From Epiperipatus broadwayi (lineage: Eukaryota > Onychophora > Udeonychophora > Euonychophora > Peripatidae), in NCBI GenBank assembly GCA_028023455.1, contig JAQFVV010000036.1, forward strand, positions 5,265,576 to 5,329,575: DNA of 64,000 nt, written 5' to 3'. Below, piece after piece: positions 10,819 through 22,928 of this stretch (positions are counted from its first letter, which is position 1; each line of letters starts with the position of its first letter). The translations under genes and the position numbers were made by a program. Under the pieces are notes generated by a model, which had not been told where the DNA came from, searched no databases, and saw only the letters and a program-made list of their open reading frames with translations.

Positions 10819-11816
10819 TATAGAATTCCTAGGCATTCTATACAATGGGACATGCACGTATAAAATGCCCAGAACTTCATACATTTTTTAAGTATTGTAT
10901 AAAATGTCTCCCTCCCCCAATCGGTGAAGTATAAAATATGCTAAACAAAAGCATTTAATGTCACAAAATGAGTGTATGGCTCTAGTGCACAGATATGCAT
11001 AAATTATCACAAAAGCCTTCATGGCATCTGTGTACATAAATATGGTAGAAGTGAAAACATAGAAGGTATGATGTTAATGTTCTGTACACTCTTTGTTTCA
11101 TTATTAAGAAGCTGTTGAAAGTAAACTCAAACTAAATTGAATGTGGAAATACACACCAAAAAAATGAAAATGAATTTTTATAAAAAATTTCCTCCTGCAG
11201 CTTTGGGAACCATTGTGACAGTTCCAACCTCAGATGTTAACAAAGGATGGGGTGACTCATGCAATCTGCTAGTGGTTGTTATGAAGGTGAAAGATGATGG
11301 ATTTTTTCTGGTGGAAGGAATTTTAAACAATCTCTATGCCAGATCACAATGAACTTTATGTCCCAAAGACTTACTAAGTGTTGAAGATGTTCCAGTTCAA
11401 AAAATAGATCTCTCTCCAGAATGAATGTACTCAATTCACAGGTATTGAGCAAGGGTTTGTGAGTTGTACTTACTAGACCAAGTGCCAAAATTTATTTTTT
11501 TTTGTATAAAAATAGTAGTTAAGTGCAATTAGAAATATCATTCCAGTCTACCTTGTGTAGCAGCAAGTAATTCTGAACCGTCCTTTTCTTATTGGTAGAA
11601 AAATCTTATATTTTATATTTTGTATTGTTACATTTTCACATGTATCTGTACTAAATGTTTTTCCATACTTTGCCAAAAAGCTATTTAACATTCTTTATAA
11701 TGCCTAGGTGTTCTGTGCATTGTCTAGGGAAAGTATATAAAAAATTTAAATAAAAATAAAATTTCATATTTTATCCACAATGTCACATGTATAGAATTCC
11801 CAGCATTCTATAAAAT
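10819..11816 (+). mobile_element. KRBA2/Ginger2-like DNA transposon relic, about 1 kb
   Basis: Both ends carry a 24-bp imperfect palindrome: TATAGAATTCCTAGGCATTC at 10819 and ATAGAATTCCCAGCATTC at 11791, each followed by TATA and an ATG-like triplet. Related shorter motifs (GTATAAAATGCCCAG, ATTGTATAAAATG) recur just inside. Between them lies the end of an integrase-type transposase (11137-11424). The element is too short for a full enzyme, so it is a deleted copy. The termini are proposed from the paired motif only; I could not find a clear target duplication. Confidence 0.55.
11137..11424 (+). pseudogene. C-terminal remnant of KRBA2-like integrase transposase
   Basis: The frame reads KKFPPAALGTIVTVPTSDVN, GWGDSCNLLVVVMKV, DDGFFLVEGILNNLYARSQ, a stop at 11350-11352, then TLCPKDLLSVEDVP up to a stop at 11422-11424. 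This is the post-integrase domain of KRBA2-like proteins from Ginger2-type elements, recognisable by the run P-x-DV, GD-x-N-LLAVV, DG, G-L-x-LYARSQF and LEDVP. The catalytic DDE region upstream and the cysteine-rich tail downstream are missing. The match is by family pattern and was not searched. Confidence 0.72.
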
Positions 11817-11819
11817 GCT

Positions 11820-13080
11820 GACTTTTAATAATTTTCTAGTAATGCATATATTGCAAAGACGTAGTTAAATTTAAAATAAATTTGAGCAAATGATAGTAAT
11901 TCATATTTTTACATTAGGATTAAAAAAATAAAAGAAATATATAATTAATAATAATAACAATCAACTCCTAAGCTATCAACAATCTAAACTTGTAGTCACG
12001 GCAACCTTCTTTAACAATAAAGTAGTACTATCTTTATCTATAGTCAGATATATTTATGTAGATATTTAAGATTGTAACATGACCAAGAACAGTTTTAGTA
12101 AATATAGTTAATAGTTGATTTTAAAAATGTACAGCTAAGAAAGATGTTCGTACTACAAATTAATTAGAAAATGTGAAATAATTTTCATTTTAATATTCAG
12201 TATGTTCAAATTGGGCTCTTTTAATTTTATAAACACATTATGTTAATAATCCATTAATTGTATTAATATTTTTGTGATAAATGTTTCTGGATCAATTTTT
12301 AAACAAAAAAAAATGTTTATCTGAGTAAAATTTTGCATTCAGTCTTTCATTTACATTTTTGAAAATCACATAATCAACTGTGACACTAATAACTTTACGA
12401 TTACTTTAGCACAAATACACATAATTTTCTGTCATTAGATAGCTTCATTGTTATCCATTAATAATCATCCTATTACATCTTTTAATCCAGATATATATTT
12501 CATTTTTACATTAGGTATATTAATTAATATTTATTAATACAAGACAATTTTTTAATATATATGTTCATCTTATTTTTAAATATTTATTCAAGCACCATAC
12601 ATATTATCATTAGAGAATATAGCTAAAGTGGAGAAAGAAAGATCTGATTCATAAAACAATTGTGTAAGATAAAACATGAGTGCTTTATTGACTTTGTGAT
12701 AGTCTTGACTGAGAAATCTATGCATTCATTGTTATTTAACACCAAGGACACCAAAATATATAGATACTGAACTGTTTCCAGGTCTATAAAACTAACTATT
12801 CAAGTAAATTGACTTATATTCAAAACACTAAGATGGTTTTAAATTTAAAACTAGAAGCTAAATATTAATAAAGAAGTAAAAGATGACTCTCAGAACAAAA
12901 GAACAATAGATACAAATGCATTATTATAAATCTCAAACTCCTCACTGATAAAAACAATAAGTAAAAAAATAGTATGGGAAAATGAGTAGAACAGCACCTG
13001 ACATGTATTTATTAAGCATTAGTATCTCATATGTTAATTACTCAAAATTACACTAAATGGCAACACATAAAAAATATACT
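11820..13080. other. AT-rich DNA without recognisable features
   Basis: No coding, RNA or repeat feature could be supported here. Confidence 0.5.
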
Positions 13081-13084
13081 ATAA

Positions 13085-14195
13085 ATGTGACTTAATGTCA
13101 ACATGGGTATGATAATAATATTGGCATCAGCAAGAGCTTTGAACATTCCATCATCAGATTTTCAATGATATGGATAGCTGAAGAGTTGAAAAATGGAGAA
13201 TATTAAACCTTATCCACTAAAGTTGGAATATTTTCTATTTTAATATAAAAAAATCAGTGATTATACATGTGTAGGTAATGATGTGCAGGAAATGTTGCAG
13301 GAGTTATCAGATGAAAATAGGAAAGTAGGACTAAATATGTTAAAAAGACTAAAGTAATGTTTAATGAATTTTCTCAAAATATGAAAATAAAGATTGATTA
13401 TGACAAGTTAGAACAAGTTAACAGCTACAAATACATTGGTAAGACTATTAATACAGATAGAAACATAAAGGGTGAAATTAATCATAGAATTAAACTTGGT
13501 TGGAGTGCTTTTGGTACAAATAACTTGATACTAAAAGGAAAAAATGCCTATGTGTTTGAAAAAGAAGGTTTTTAATAAATGTGTTTTACCAGTTCTTACT
13601 TATGGGTCTGAGACTTGGACACTTAATAGAAGATCAATACAAAGACTTCAGACCACTCAAAGAAGTATGGAGAGATGCATTTTGGAAATAACAATAAAAG
13701 ATCGAAAATGCAATATATGGGTAAGAAAACAAACAGGTGTTACTGACCTCATTGAGAAATTAAAAAACTGAAGTGGAGTTGGACTGGACATATTGCTAGA
13801 AGAGATGATAATAGATGGACAATTAAATAGTAAACTGGATTCCAAGATATTTAAAAGATCCAGAACGAGACCACGTGTGCGATGGACAGATGAAATAAGA
13901 AAGTGTGCAGGGGTGATGTGGAGAAGAGAAGCTAAAGATTGGAAAAGATGGGTTGAATTTGGAGAGACCTTCATCCTGCAATGGATTGATAATGATTGTT
14001 GATGATGATGATGATGATTAATGATCTGAATCAAATAATGATTGCTGGTTCAGCACGAAGAATATATATATATATATTGGAGATCATTTGTCTTTTTGCA
14101 TATATATGGTCATGTATACAAGTTAAATAAAATTGAGTGGATAGATGAAGGTAGCTTGAAAGTCTGTGTTCAAATGCCCTCTAATGGCATTTAAG
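13085..14195 (+). repeat. Family A copy 2, split by a LINE
   Basis: 13085-13282 matches the first half of family A (CATCATCAGATTTTCAATG, GATAGCTGAAGAGTT, GATTATACATGTGTAGG), and 14026-14195 matches the second half (GCTGGTTCAGCACGAAGAAT, GGAGATCATTTGTCTTT, GTCTGTGTTCAAATGCCC). The RTE copy between them explains the break. Confidence 0.82.
13283..14018 (+). mobile_element. RTE LINE, 5'-truncated copy 2
   Basis: Begins inside the reverse transcriptase just after motif C (GCAGGAAATGTTGCAGGAG) and runs to the (GAT)n tail. The protein is broken into three frames: 13357-13575 (MKIKIDYDKLEQVNSYKYIG), 13544-13771 (YGSETWTLNRRSIQRLQTTQ) and 13793-14002 (RTRPRVRWTDEI to LQWIDND). It keeps the segment lost at the second deletion of copy 1. 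TAATGAT at 13276-13282 and 14019-14025 is a 7-bp candidate target duplication. It sits inside family A. Confidence 0.9.
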
Positions 14196-14554
14196 TTTAG
14201 TATATACATTATATGTGCAGTCAAATATTATAAATATTTTTGCAATTTTACTCTTACAATAATAATCGTTAATGTTAAACATTATTTATTGCCTGCCTAT
14301 GATCTCAAACTATGTATAAAATGACTTAAAATTAAAGCTAAAGTTAATAGTTATTAAATATTATATTCATAATATTAAAAATAAAATACTTTTACGTGTA
14401 ACTTATTTTGCTACCGACATCCTGTAATGACTTTAATTATTGAGATTTTTCTTCTCTCATATAATCATCTTTTTCTACTGCATGATTCAGACTTCCTTAA
14501 AATATAAAAGATTCCTTTATTTAAGTAAAAGTATAACTAACGTTGAAAAAAATA

Positions 14555-15093
14555 CATAAATATAACCATAGAATTAAACTTAGATGGAGTGTTTTTGTGC
14601 GAAATAACTTAATACTAAAAGAAAATATTCCTATGTGTTTGAAAAGGAAGGTTTTTAATAAATGTGTTTTACCAGTGCTTACTTATGGATCTGAGACTTG
14701 GGCACTTAATAAAAGAGCAATAGAGAGACTTCAGACCACTCAAAGAAGTTTGGAGAAATGCATGTTAGGAGAAACAAGAAGAGATTGAAAACTCAATATA
14801 TGGGTAAGAGAAAAAAACAAGTGTTGCTGACATCATTGAAAAAATTAAGACTGAAATGGTGTTGAGCTGGACATAGTGCTAGAAGAGATGATAATAGATG
14901 GCCAATTGAAATCTTAAACTGGATTCTAAGAGATTGTAAAAGATCAGAAGCAGACCATATGTGAGATGAATGGATGAAATAAGAAAATGTGCAGGGGTGA
15001 TGTGGAGAAGAGAGACCAGAAATCGGAGCAAATGCATTGCACTTACAGAACTTCATCCTGTAGTGGGTTGATAATGGCCGATAATGATGATGA
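14555..15093 (+). mobile_element. RTE LINE, 5'-truncated copy 3
   Basis: Starts in the C-terminal domain (HRIKLRWSVFVRNNLILKEN), continues through YGSETWALNKRAIERLQTTQ and ends with a GATGATGATG tail. A TGA replaces a sense codon near 14788, and several indels follow. Only 360 bp separate it from family A copy 2, but the two RTE copies differ in start point and sequence, so they are separate insertions. Confidence 0.88.
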
Positions 15094-15894
15094 TTTATAT
15101 AAATAGAAAATTATTGTGTGTTAAGTGAGGAACCTGAGGTATCTCATCTTTCGCATGAGATGCTGCACTAGTATCACCATAAAATACTTCAATATTTATA
15201 TTAGGAAGATTAATGCTACATTATAGTTTTTTGTTTCTAAAGGGCAGGAATAATTAAAAAATAAGAAAGCTTAAATCACAAGCACAATTTGAAACTGTTG
15301 AGGGGCGTTATTTATATAAAGATAAGAAGTAAAAGCGTTTTTTTTTTTTTTTTCTATAGTTTTTTTTTTTTTTTTCAAAAATAGATTAGCTAATTTTAAA
15401 TTTTAGCTTATATGTGAAATATATATATATTACTGCTTTTCTGGTAATGCCAGAAATGTAAGACAAGATAATTTTATTTTTAAAATACTCTACTATTTCT
15501 GTTATTTGGAAAGTACTTTAAAAATAAATGTTCAAAAAAACGTATTATGCCACCAACTTTATTTAAACCAATAAAAGATCTTGAGTGTCAGAGGCTTCCA
15601 TTTTATGATTGCAACCAACACAAAACGTTTTAAGCACTGAATAAATGGAAAGTATTAACGTATGGTTGAATTATATTCATGTGTAATTAAAAAGATTTGA
15701 CTTCGCTTTAGGTCTTTAGCTGATTATGAAAGAATAATAAAAGTTTTTAATATATAATCAGTTTTGAAATAAAAAGGGTATTTTTTATAATTATGAAAAT
15801 TATCAGTAAAAAAAGAAACAAAGAAAGCAGAGAAAAATAAAATATTATACAAAGATGAAACTGGCTGCTGATAAATCAAGTAGAGAGATAAAAA
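15094..15894. other. AT-rich DNA with two poly-T runs
   Basis: Poly-T runs at 15338-15353 and 15361-15375, separated by CTATAGT. Nothing else is recognisable. Confidence 0.6.
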
Positions 15895-16128
15895 AAATGT
15901 AATAAAAATAAGTCATATATCACATGACCCTATCTCTTAAGCTTGTAAGTTATAAACAGTGAGGATTGCCAATTCCTCTACAAGCTTTATGATAAACGCT
16001 TAGCCAGAGCCAGCACTTTTGGGGAGGGGTTCCTGACAGAGATATTTTAAGTGCTGGCTCTGGCTAAGCATTTATCATAAAGCTTGTAGAGGAATTGGCA
16101 ATCCTCACTGTTTAAATAAATGTAATAA
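15895..16128 (-). mobile_element. Hairpin retroposon family FB2, with target duplications
   Basis: AAATGTAATAA at 15895-15905 is repeated exactly at 16118-16128, bounding a 212-bp unit. The core is a near-perfect hairpin: arms of about 65 bp (15955-16020 and 16050-16113) with GTGAGGATTGCCAATTCCTC and GCTTAGCCAGAGCCAGCAC and their complements, and a loop near 16020-16050. On the left only, a tail follows that reads on the minus strand GGGTCATGTGATATATGACT. The same tail lies next to the hairpin at 50.8-51.3 kb. Arm identity is very high, so the insertion is recent. Confidence 0.85.
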
Positions 16129-16346
16129 CTGTCTTTCTCAAAATTATTGGTCGAATTTAATTAAAGAACTTATAATTATTCTAATGTCAAGCAATCCAAC
16201 ATTTTATTGAATGTTAATGTGATCTTAATATGTTACATTTACACATTGATAAAAGATCTATAATTACTAAGACATATATAGAGAATAAATGTTTTTAAAA
16301 ATGTATATTATTAATATTGATATATATTATTTAAGATTATATATAT

Positions 16347-16910
16347 AATCTTATAATTGAATATTTATAAATACAGTAATTAGATATATGTAAAGTATAA
16401 CTTTAAAAATTTTATCCTCTTAGGAGTGCTATTGACTATCTTAGTAGTATTTGTCAACTAACACTTTGAAAGGCTAACCTTCCCACAATTCTGTGATCTT
16501 AACGTTTGCTACCTATATGCTAATTAAGTCTTATTTGTATTTGTATATTAGCATAGCTTCCTTTATTTACCTTTTGTTGTTTTTTTTTTTTCAATTTGCA
16601 ATATTTTTACAATATTAATGTAAAAATATTGCAAATTGAAAAATGATAACATTAATGTAAAAATATTGCAAATTGAAAAAAACAAAAAACAAAAGAAAAA
16701 TAAAGGAAGCTATGCTAATATACATAGAAACAAGACTTAATTAACAGACAGGCAACAAATGTTAAGATCATGGAATTATGGGAAGGTTAGCGTTTCAAAG
16801 TGTTAGTTGACAAAGACTATGAGAAAGTGCTTCTATGTGGATAAAATTTTTAAAGTTATACTTTACATATATCTAATTACTGTATTTATAAATATTCAAT
16901 TATAAGATTA
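16347..16910. mobile_element. Large hairpin element FB3, about 565 bp
   Basis: Arms of about 275 bp pair across a centre near 16620. TAATCTTATAATTGAATAT at 16347 pairs with its complement ending at 16910, and AGCTATGCTAATATAC near 16711 pairs with the block near 16545-16560. The centre carries a direct repeat of ATTAATGTAAAAATATTGC. AATATTGAT at 16313-16321 and 16913-16921 is a possible but weak target duplication. No coding capacity is visible. It shares no obvious tail with FB1 or FB2. Confidence 0.8.
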
Positions 16911-16980
16911 GGAATATTGATTTGAAAAAATACAGACATCAAATTATAATATTATTACATATATATAAATATTAAACAGT

Positions 16981-17734
16981 TTAACCCTTAAATCTCTAAT
17001 TATATTATTGGTTGTATGAGGTAAAAATCAAATCTTTTAATTGGCCAACTCACAAACTGAAGACAAAGCCTATTGTTAAAACATATTCACCTATAATATT
17101 AAATTCAACTCAGATACGTTTATAAAAAGTATATTATTAATTTTTCAGGTTATGAAGAGAACGAAAGTTCTTTCAAAAATAAATTGCTATTTATTTATTC
17201 TAAAATATTCAATTTCGGCAACATAAAAGCTATAATATAAACAAAAAGATCGACTTTTACGTTATAGAAAAGTAAATATTTCTTTTTACTACATCTTCAA
17301 TATTTTTACTAAAATCTTCAATATTTTTCGAAAATAATTTTGTTTTTTTATTATTCTCTCTGAAAATAATTTTTAATTTCCATAAATATAATTTTATAAT
17401 ACTTAAAATTGGATTCGAAATGAAAATCTCAGCGTTTTTCTTTATTTTCTTTGATCAGGCAGTTTCTTTGTTCTTTCCAGCCAATCAGAATGTCTTTTTC
17501 AGCTGAGAGCTTGCTAAGAACCAATCACAAATAATGTTCTTTCTTTGTTTAGGTTTAAATGCATTTTTTTTTATTTTTTACTTGTAAAATAAGTCGGAAG
17601 AGGTCACCATCTTACAGAACTTTTAAAAACCTCTTCAAAACGTATCGAACGAATTTTTTAGCATAAGAATCGGCTGAGTTAGAGTGACGTCAGATGTCTA
17701 CGAGGAGCCTCGTAAAAAACAGTCTTAGAGTTAA
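16981..17734 (+). mobile_element. TTAA-flanked MITE, family B copy 1
   Basis: TTAA at 16981-16984 and 17731-17734 bounds a 746-bp unit beginning CCCTTAAATCTC. It aligns over its whole length, in reverse orientation, with 36979-37714, which is also bounded by TTAA. Shared landmarks: TCTTTTAATTGGCCAAC, AAAAAGTATATTATTAAT, CAGGTTATGAAGAGAACG, GAAAAGTAAATA and TTTTACTTGTAAAATAAGTC. Precise TTAA targeting and a CCC start fit piggyBac or Kolobok superfamilies. There is no transposase, so it is non-autonomous. Confidence 0.78.
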
Positions 17735-19795
17735 TGCATATGTATACAAAAATAATAAATCACCTTTTCTCAAGCGATGAAGTACTATAAATGTTGAACA
17801 AAGGATCAAGAATAGAATGAATCCACCTATTTTTGGAGCTCTGATATTTATAAACATACCTTTGTCAAGATTGCTGATAATTCAGAGTAAAATTAATTTA
17901 TCAGCCAGATGGAATATGACATTTAAGAGTTATTAAACTATTAATTATACAAGATTGGAGACAAAATCTTTCTTTTAGCACCATGATTATAATGAATACA
18001 TAAGATTTATATATTATAATCAAATATATTGGAAAATATGTGAACACAAGCATGGAATCACTTATTCAGGCTCATAACTTAGTTGTTAAAGTATTAACAA
18101 AATTTATTGAAAAGTATAAAAAGAATATAAGTCATTACTGGCTTTACACTTACAAATACATATATAATCAAACAGAGTAAATTTAGGTCATGAAAATTTT
18201 ATAACTTCTTTATATTTATAATTAAAATTTTTAAGACCTTTTAAACAACTTTAAGTAAAATTAGCCTTATTTTCAAAATGAGATAAATTATACTATAAAG
18301 TGACACAATTTAAAATTCCTAGAATGATTGATTTACACGTATTTTCAAGGACAGTAATCTGTCTTTTCACTACAGTTTAGGGGCTTAAAATCGGTTACAC
18401 TCAACTATATATATATGTCTGTTATTTATTACATATGTACAGAGAAAGAATATAAATTATATTAAAGAGAGAAAACGAACTTGGTTAATGCAAATTGGAT
18501 TAACAATAATATTATTTTCATGATTTGAATAAGTAGATAATAGATACAATATATATGGAACTTTCAATAAATATGTTTGAGATAAGAAAAATCTAATTAA
18601 TTTGTGTTTCTAAGATACATTTCATCAAAATAAATTTATTATCAATTTATATAATTAATCCACTGCACTACCATAATAAGTTTCTTTAATATGCACTAAC
18701 TAAATATGCTATACAAATTATAAACCAAAATATAGATAAATGTTAAATATCAATAAAAATAAAAAAATTTCTTTCAGCCATAAGTAATTTGTGATAATTA
18801 TTGAGCTGGCATTAACTTATAAAGCTCTTTTATGCTTATCAAGAAATAAAACATCTGTCAATTATATTTATATCTTTCAGATATAGTATGCATTTTCTTG
18901 TTTGTTTGCTGGGAAATTATCACTTTATTCCCAGTTTTTTCTAATTGAGAAATATTTTTAATTAATAATTTCTCTGGATTAATTTGTAGTTTTCCATGAA
19001 ATAAGCTTAATTCTCTCAAAGTTTTTTTCACCAATTTCTTTTCATCCTTTGTAGAGTGTATTTCTTTTTAGACAATATTTTTTTTATTCAAGATATTCTT
19101 TTCTTTAATTCTTTATATTTATTACCTTTCAGACTACAATTTTCTTTTTCAAACAATCATTATTTTTACCCTTCTTTTTAAGTTGCATAATTTATTACAT
19201 ACGGATTAGTTAATTACAATAAACGTGGAGAGAAAATGATCCAAGTGATTTCTTTGCCTTTTATATTTGCTAAAACACGGTTAACAATGCTGAATTCCAT
19301 ACTTATAACATATGGTAAGGCTAAACTACCTTCCTCGTGGTTTCTTCTTTAGTAACATTTAAATATTGATTTAAACCAATACTTTTGTTGGTATCAATAT
19401 TTTCAGCTGTAGCAATCAAAAAGCACTCACAAATTGAATTATAGTTTGTTTTTTTTTATTTTATATATTTTTCCTATTGTTGCTTCAAATAACAGATTGA
19501 TATGTTGATTATATATTTTGACATACTATTTGTTTCTCTTTGAGCCTATTAATAAACTAATTGTCTCTCAAAATAATTGCTTATTTATGAATTTATTTTA
19601 ATTTTAAATGACTTGAAATTATATGTTTGTTTTGTGTTTTTTTTTTTTTTTACAATATTTAAAATTCAATTTATTTTTACACGCGAATACACACGTACAT
19701 TATATAAATTTTATTTTTTAGAAATATATATTTTATTTCTTTCTGTTTTAATAACTGATACACAGGCTTAATATATACCATGTGTTTATATATGT
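17735..19795. other. AT-rich DNA without recognisable features
   Basis: No supported gene. On the minus strand about 18.87-19.15 kb there is a lysine-rich stretch with few stops (FHGKLQINPEKLLIKNIS), which might be a very old coding relic. I recognise no domain in it. Confidence 0.4.
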
Positions 19796-19799
19796 AATA

Positions 19800-20116
19800 T
19801 AGGGTATATGAGCACAGACTTTCACATGATCCACCACTCTCCACTCTATCTAATAACACCGATACACTCAAGCACATATATGCTGAAAAGATAATCACCA
19901 ATATACGTATTTCATGCTAAACCAGCAATCATCACTTGGTCCAGATTATCATCTCCCACACATATATACTATAAGTGCTCAGATATATATTAAGATAGAC
20001 AATCTTCATACTTTAATGGACTGGCTCCAATCTACTCCACACTCCAACTCTTCAACCGTCCATCGTATATTGGTGATTATCTTTTCAGCATATATGTGCT
20101 TGAGTGTATCGGTGTT
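19800..20116 (-). repeat. Family A copy 3 with an inverted 53-bp duplication
   Basis: 19800-20063 is family A on the minus strand: ACTTTCACATGATCCACC (tRNA-like end), ATCATCACTTGGTCCAGATT, AATCTACTCCACACTCCAAC, CTCTTCAACCGTCCAT. Directly after it, 20064-20116 is an exact reverse complement of 19855-19907 (53 of 53 bases), so one internal piece of the repeat was joined on in the opposite direction. That is the signature of twin priming or template switching during insertion. Confidence 0.85.
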
Positions 20117-20119
20117 CTT

Positions 20120-21060
20120 TCTGTTTTCTAAACTTAACATGCAAACTAATTACCCACCGACAAATCTTTTAAAATATATATTTAAATATATAAATTAATT
20201 ATTGTTGCTTTTACTTTTTTAAATGTTACTTATCAAATATATTGTTTCAATGAATCATTTGCTCTGTCTAATCCAATAACGATAAGATCAAAATGTCTTC
20301 TTATATATGTAATTTACTAGTGTCTTGATAAATAATTGTAAATAATCAAATCTTCCATATTTGAGGAAATCGTAGAAAATCTGAAATGTTTGTTTGGTTA
20401 TATTTATACACTAAGTTTTTTACTTATGTCACCTGTTAGTATTTTTTTATATATTAACGGGAATGCTTTTATTTATTTATAATATATAACGTATTAACGT
20501 ATAGATAGGGTGATAAGATTTTTCTGACGTTTAATCCAGAATATGGCAACTTTGGTTTTTTTTTTTTAAATTTGTTGTATAAATATCAAAATTTTCATTT
20601 TTAAACAGTGCAATCTATATATTTTTTTTTAAATAATATTTTCAAAATAAATCAAAAGTGCCATTTCACTGCAGCTGATAAAGGGTCTAAAAACAATCCA
20701 TGAACTGACATAATCACCGTGAAAGAACGAAAGATGATCCACTTTTACAATAGTCGATAATTTGTTATGTTATTTATCTAAAAGATTGGGCGTTGCTGAA
20801 ACAAATCTTGAGATTGCAAACACAAACATGTTCAGACTATAAGAAATATATTAGGAGATAGTGGATTTGCATCATTGTTGCACAAATACTGATAATGGAC
20901 TTAAAATTTTGCTAATTAAAATAATTGTGCGTGCATAGTAATGATTGATGTGTGTGCAAGCTAAAAAGTATTTTTAAATACTTGATTAATTATTAAATCT
21001 ACTTCTAATGTCAGAAAAAATATTTCCATTCTTATATTAGTATATCATTAGCAGTAGTAA
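20120..21060. other. AT-rich DNA without recognisable features
   Basis: Nothing supported except homopolymer runs. Confidence 0.5.
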
Positions 21061-21070
21061 AATGTATTTT

Positions 21071-21175
21071 TGTCAAGCGTTGGTGGTCGAGAGGTCAGCA
21101 CAGCTGCCTTACAAGCAGTTGTCCCGGGTTAGCGGGTTCGCTTCCCGGCCGATGCTATGACATATGAAAAAAAAA
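21071..21175 (+). mobile_element. tRNA-Gly-derived SINE, copy 1
   Basis: GTCAAGCGTTGGTGGTCGAG starts a tRNA-shaped head: acceptor GCGTTGG pairs with CCGATGC, the anticodon arm is GCTGC-CTTACAA-GCAGT, and the T arm is CCGGG/CCCGG with loop TTCGCTT. A 7-bp duplication (GTTAGCGG region) enlarges the variable part. A short CTATGACATATG segment and poly-A follow. GTATTTT on both sides may be the target duplication. The overall sequence resembles tRNA-Gly(TCC), with the anticodon changed to TAC. Confidence 0.88.
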
Positions 21176-21707
21176 GTATTTTGACTACTTGCAAAATAGA
21201 TGACAATATTCAGAATATGGGGCGTTAAATGGAACTAAGACACTGTGCTACAATCCATCTCTGTTCAATCCAGTGCCGTTATGTTGTCATCCTAGGTACA
21301 GAAAATATATATATATGCAAATTTAAATTTTATATTGTTAAATTATGATTTAGAGCCAAAAATTAAAAAACAAAAATCAGTGTTGAAAAATAATGACAAT
21401 GAATATATAAATAAAAATACATGCTAAAACTCATCAAATGGTATTCAAATATGATATTAATATAAGGAGCAAGAGATTTTGTTGGACAAATTGGCAGAAG
21501 AATTATTAGTCACTTTGTTAAATTTGTAAGTATCAAATTAAGAAACATAAATTGGAAAACAAATTCTGAATTTAAAGATATCCCACATATTGAATTGTCA
21601 TTTCCTGAAAATCCTAGATAAGTAAGAAAAATTTTTAATAATGCAAATTAAATTGACTAAGCAAAATGTGGCTACTCAAAAAAGTGATTACCTCCAACAA
21701 AATAAAT

Positions 21708-22928
21708 GGTTGTCGTCGATGAGCCACCATATCCCACTGGATGGCGCTGTTATTGTGCTAAAACACATAAAAATGCCATTTCTGCAGCCGACACGTTCCA
21801 ACCTGTGTTTTCTATAATACAACTTTTTTGTTGTACTACAGATTGCAGGCCGCTATGTCGCGTCACAGTACAGCATGTATGTTTACGCAGCAAATACATT
21901 TTCCCTATTCGCACAGTTTATAAAATAGTTACGGCTTGGGGAGAGGGTGTGTTTTTTTTAATTGGATAGAAATGTTATTTTCATTGGATTTTTTTATTAT
22001 TTTAAAGTATTGAAATGTTCAGATTTTGTAAAGTAATAATTAACAGACTTTTTTACACCGTATTGTATTGAAGTTTTAAGTAGTAAATGTTGACGAGATA
22101 TATGTATAAAGTGAATTGGAATTAGGTAACGCGTCAAGTAACACACTGTTTGTAACATTTCCATGAGACATTTTAAGATTGTACCATGTGTATATTTTTG
22201 AAATAAAAAAGAGCATTAACACAAAAATATCCAGAAAGAAAAGTACAATTGTACACTGTTTTTTTAAATGTCATAAAAAGCATATATTATAAACATTTTA
22301 TATATATATATTTGTTGTTGTTTAAAAAAGTTTTAGTTTCTTTCTTTCCTCTGACTACTGTTATACTTTGTTGAATATAGTTTACGTTTATTGTTATCAT
22401 TTATTTTATAGATGTTAGTAAAAAAAATATTTACAAAAATACGATTTTGATATTTTTTATTTTAACCGTAAACCTAACCCTAAAGCTAACCCTAAAACTA
22501 ACCCTAAAGCTAACCCTAAAACAAACCCTAAACCTAACCGTAACAACTTTTACTTTTAGTTGTCATTCTATTTGAAATAAAAAATAGTGGTAAACAACAA
22601 CAAAAAAAAGCCGTAACCCCAGTAAAAAAATCTCCTATAGAAAATTGATTTTTCTAATAAAAAGAAAACTAAAAAAGACGAATCAAATTGTAATTTGTTT
22701 ATTTTATTTTACATTTATTATTATCATTTAATTTGTATATGTTAATAAAAAATAATATTTAAAATTAAATAATATTTAATAAAGATGATTTTCTTTTGTT
22801 TTTATTTACGCATTACAAAAAACACATCAAAATGATTATAATTAACGGTCTGTGAATGATCATATTTTATAGTTTTAGCGTGATAACTGCGCCATCCAGT
22901 GGGATATGGTTTCTCATGGACGACAACC
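21708..22928. mobile_element. Non-autonomous TIR transposon, 1221 bp, 8-bp target duplication
   Basis: Begins GGTTGTCGTCGATGAG and ends in the inverted form; terminal repeats of about 46 bp share CCATATCCCACTGGATGGCG. AAATAAAT flanks it on both sides (21700-21707, 22929-22936). An open frame at 21706-21969 starts inside the terminal repeat and matches no transposase, so the element is non-autonomous. An 8-bp duplication occurs with hAT, P and Merlin families, but the terminus does not start with CAG, so I leave the superfamily open. It carries telomere-like repeats internally. Confidence 0.85.
22463..22553 (+). repeat. Telomere-like tandem repeat inside a transposon
   Basis: Seven to eight variants of CTAACCCTAAAR, about 12 bp per period, mixing CCCTAA and CCCTAAA units. 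This is the C-rich strand of an animal-type telomere repeat. It is bounded by transposon sequence, so it is interstitial and does not mark a chromosome end. Confidence 0.9.

Noticed and set aside
21706-21969. Protein-coding gene of 87 codons
   Set aside because: Its start lies in the terminal inverted repeat of a transposon and its sequence resembles no known family.
22463-22553. Chromosome end or telomere
   Set aside because: The repeats are imperfect, short and enclosed by transposon sequence on both sides.
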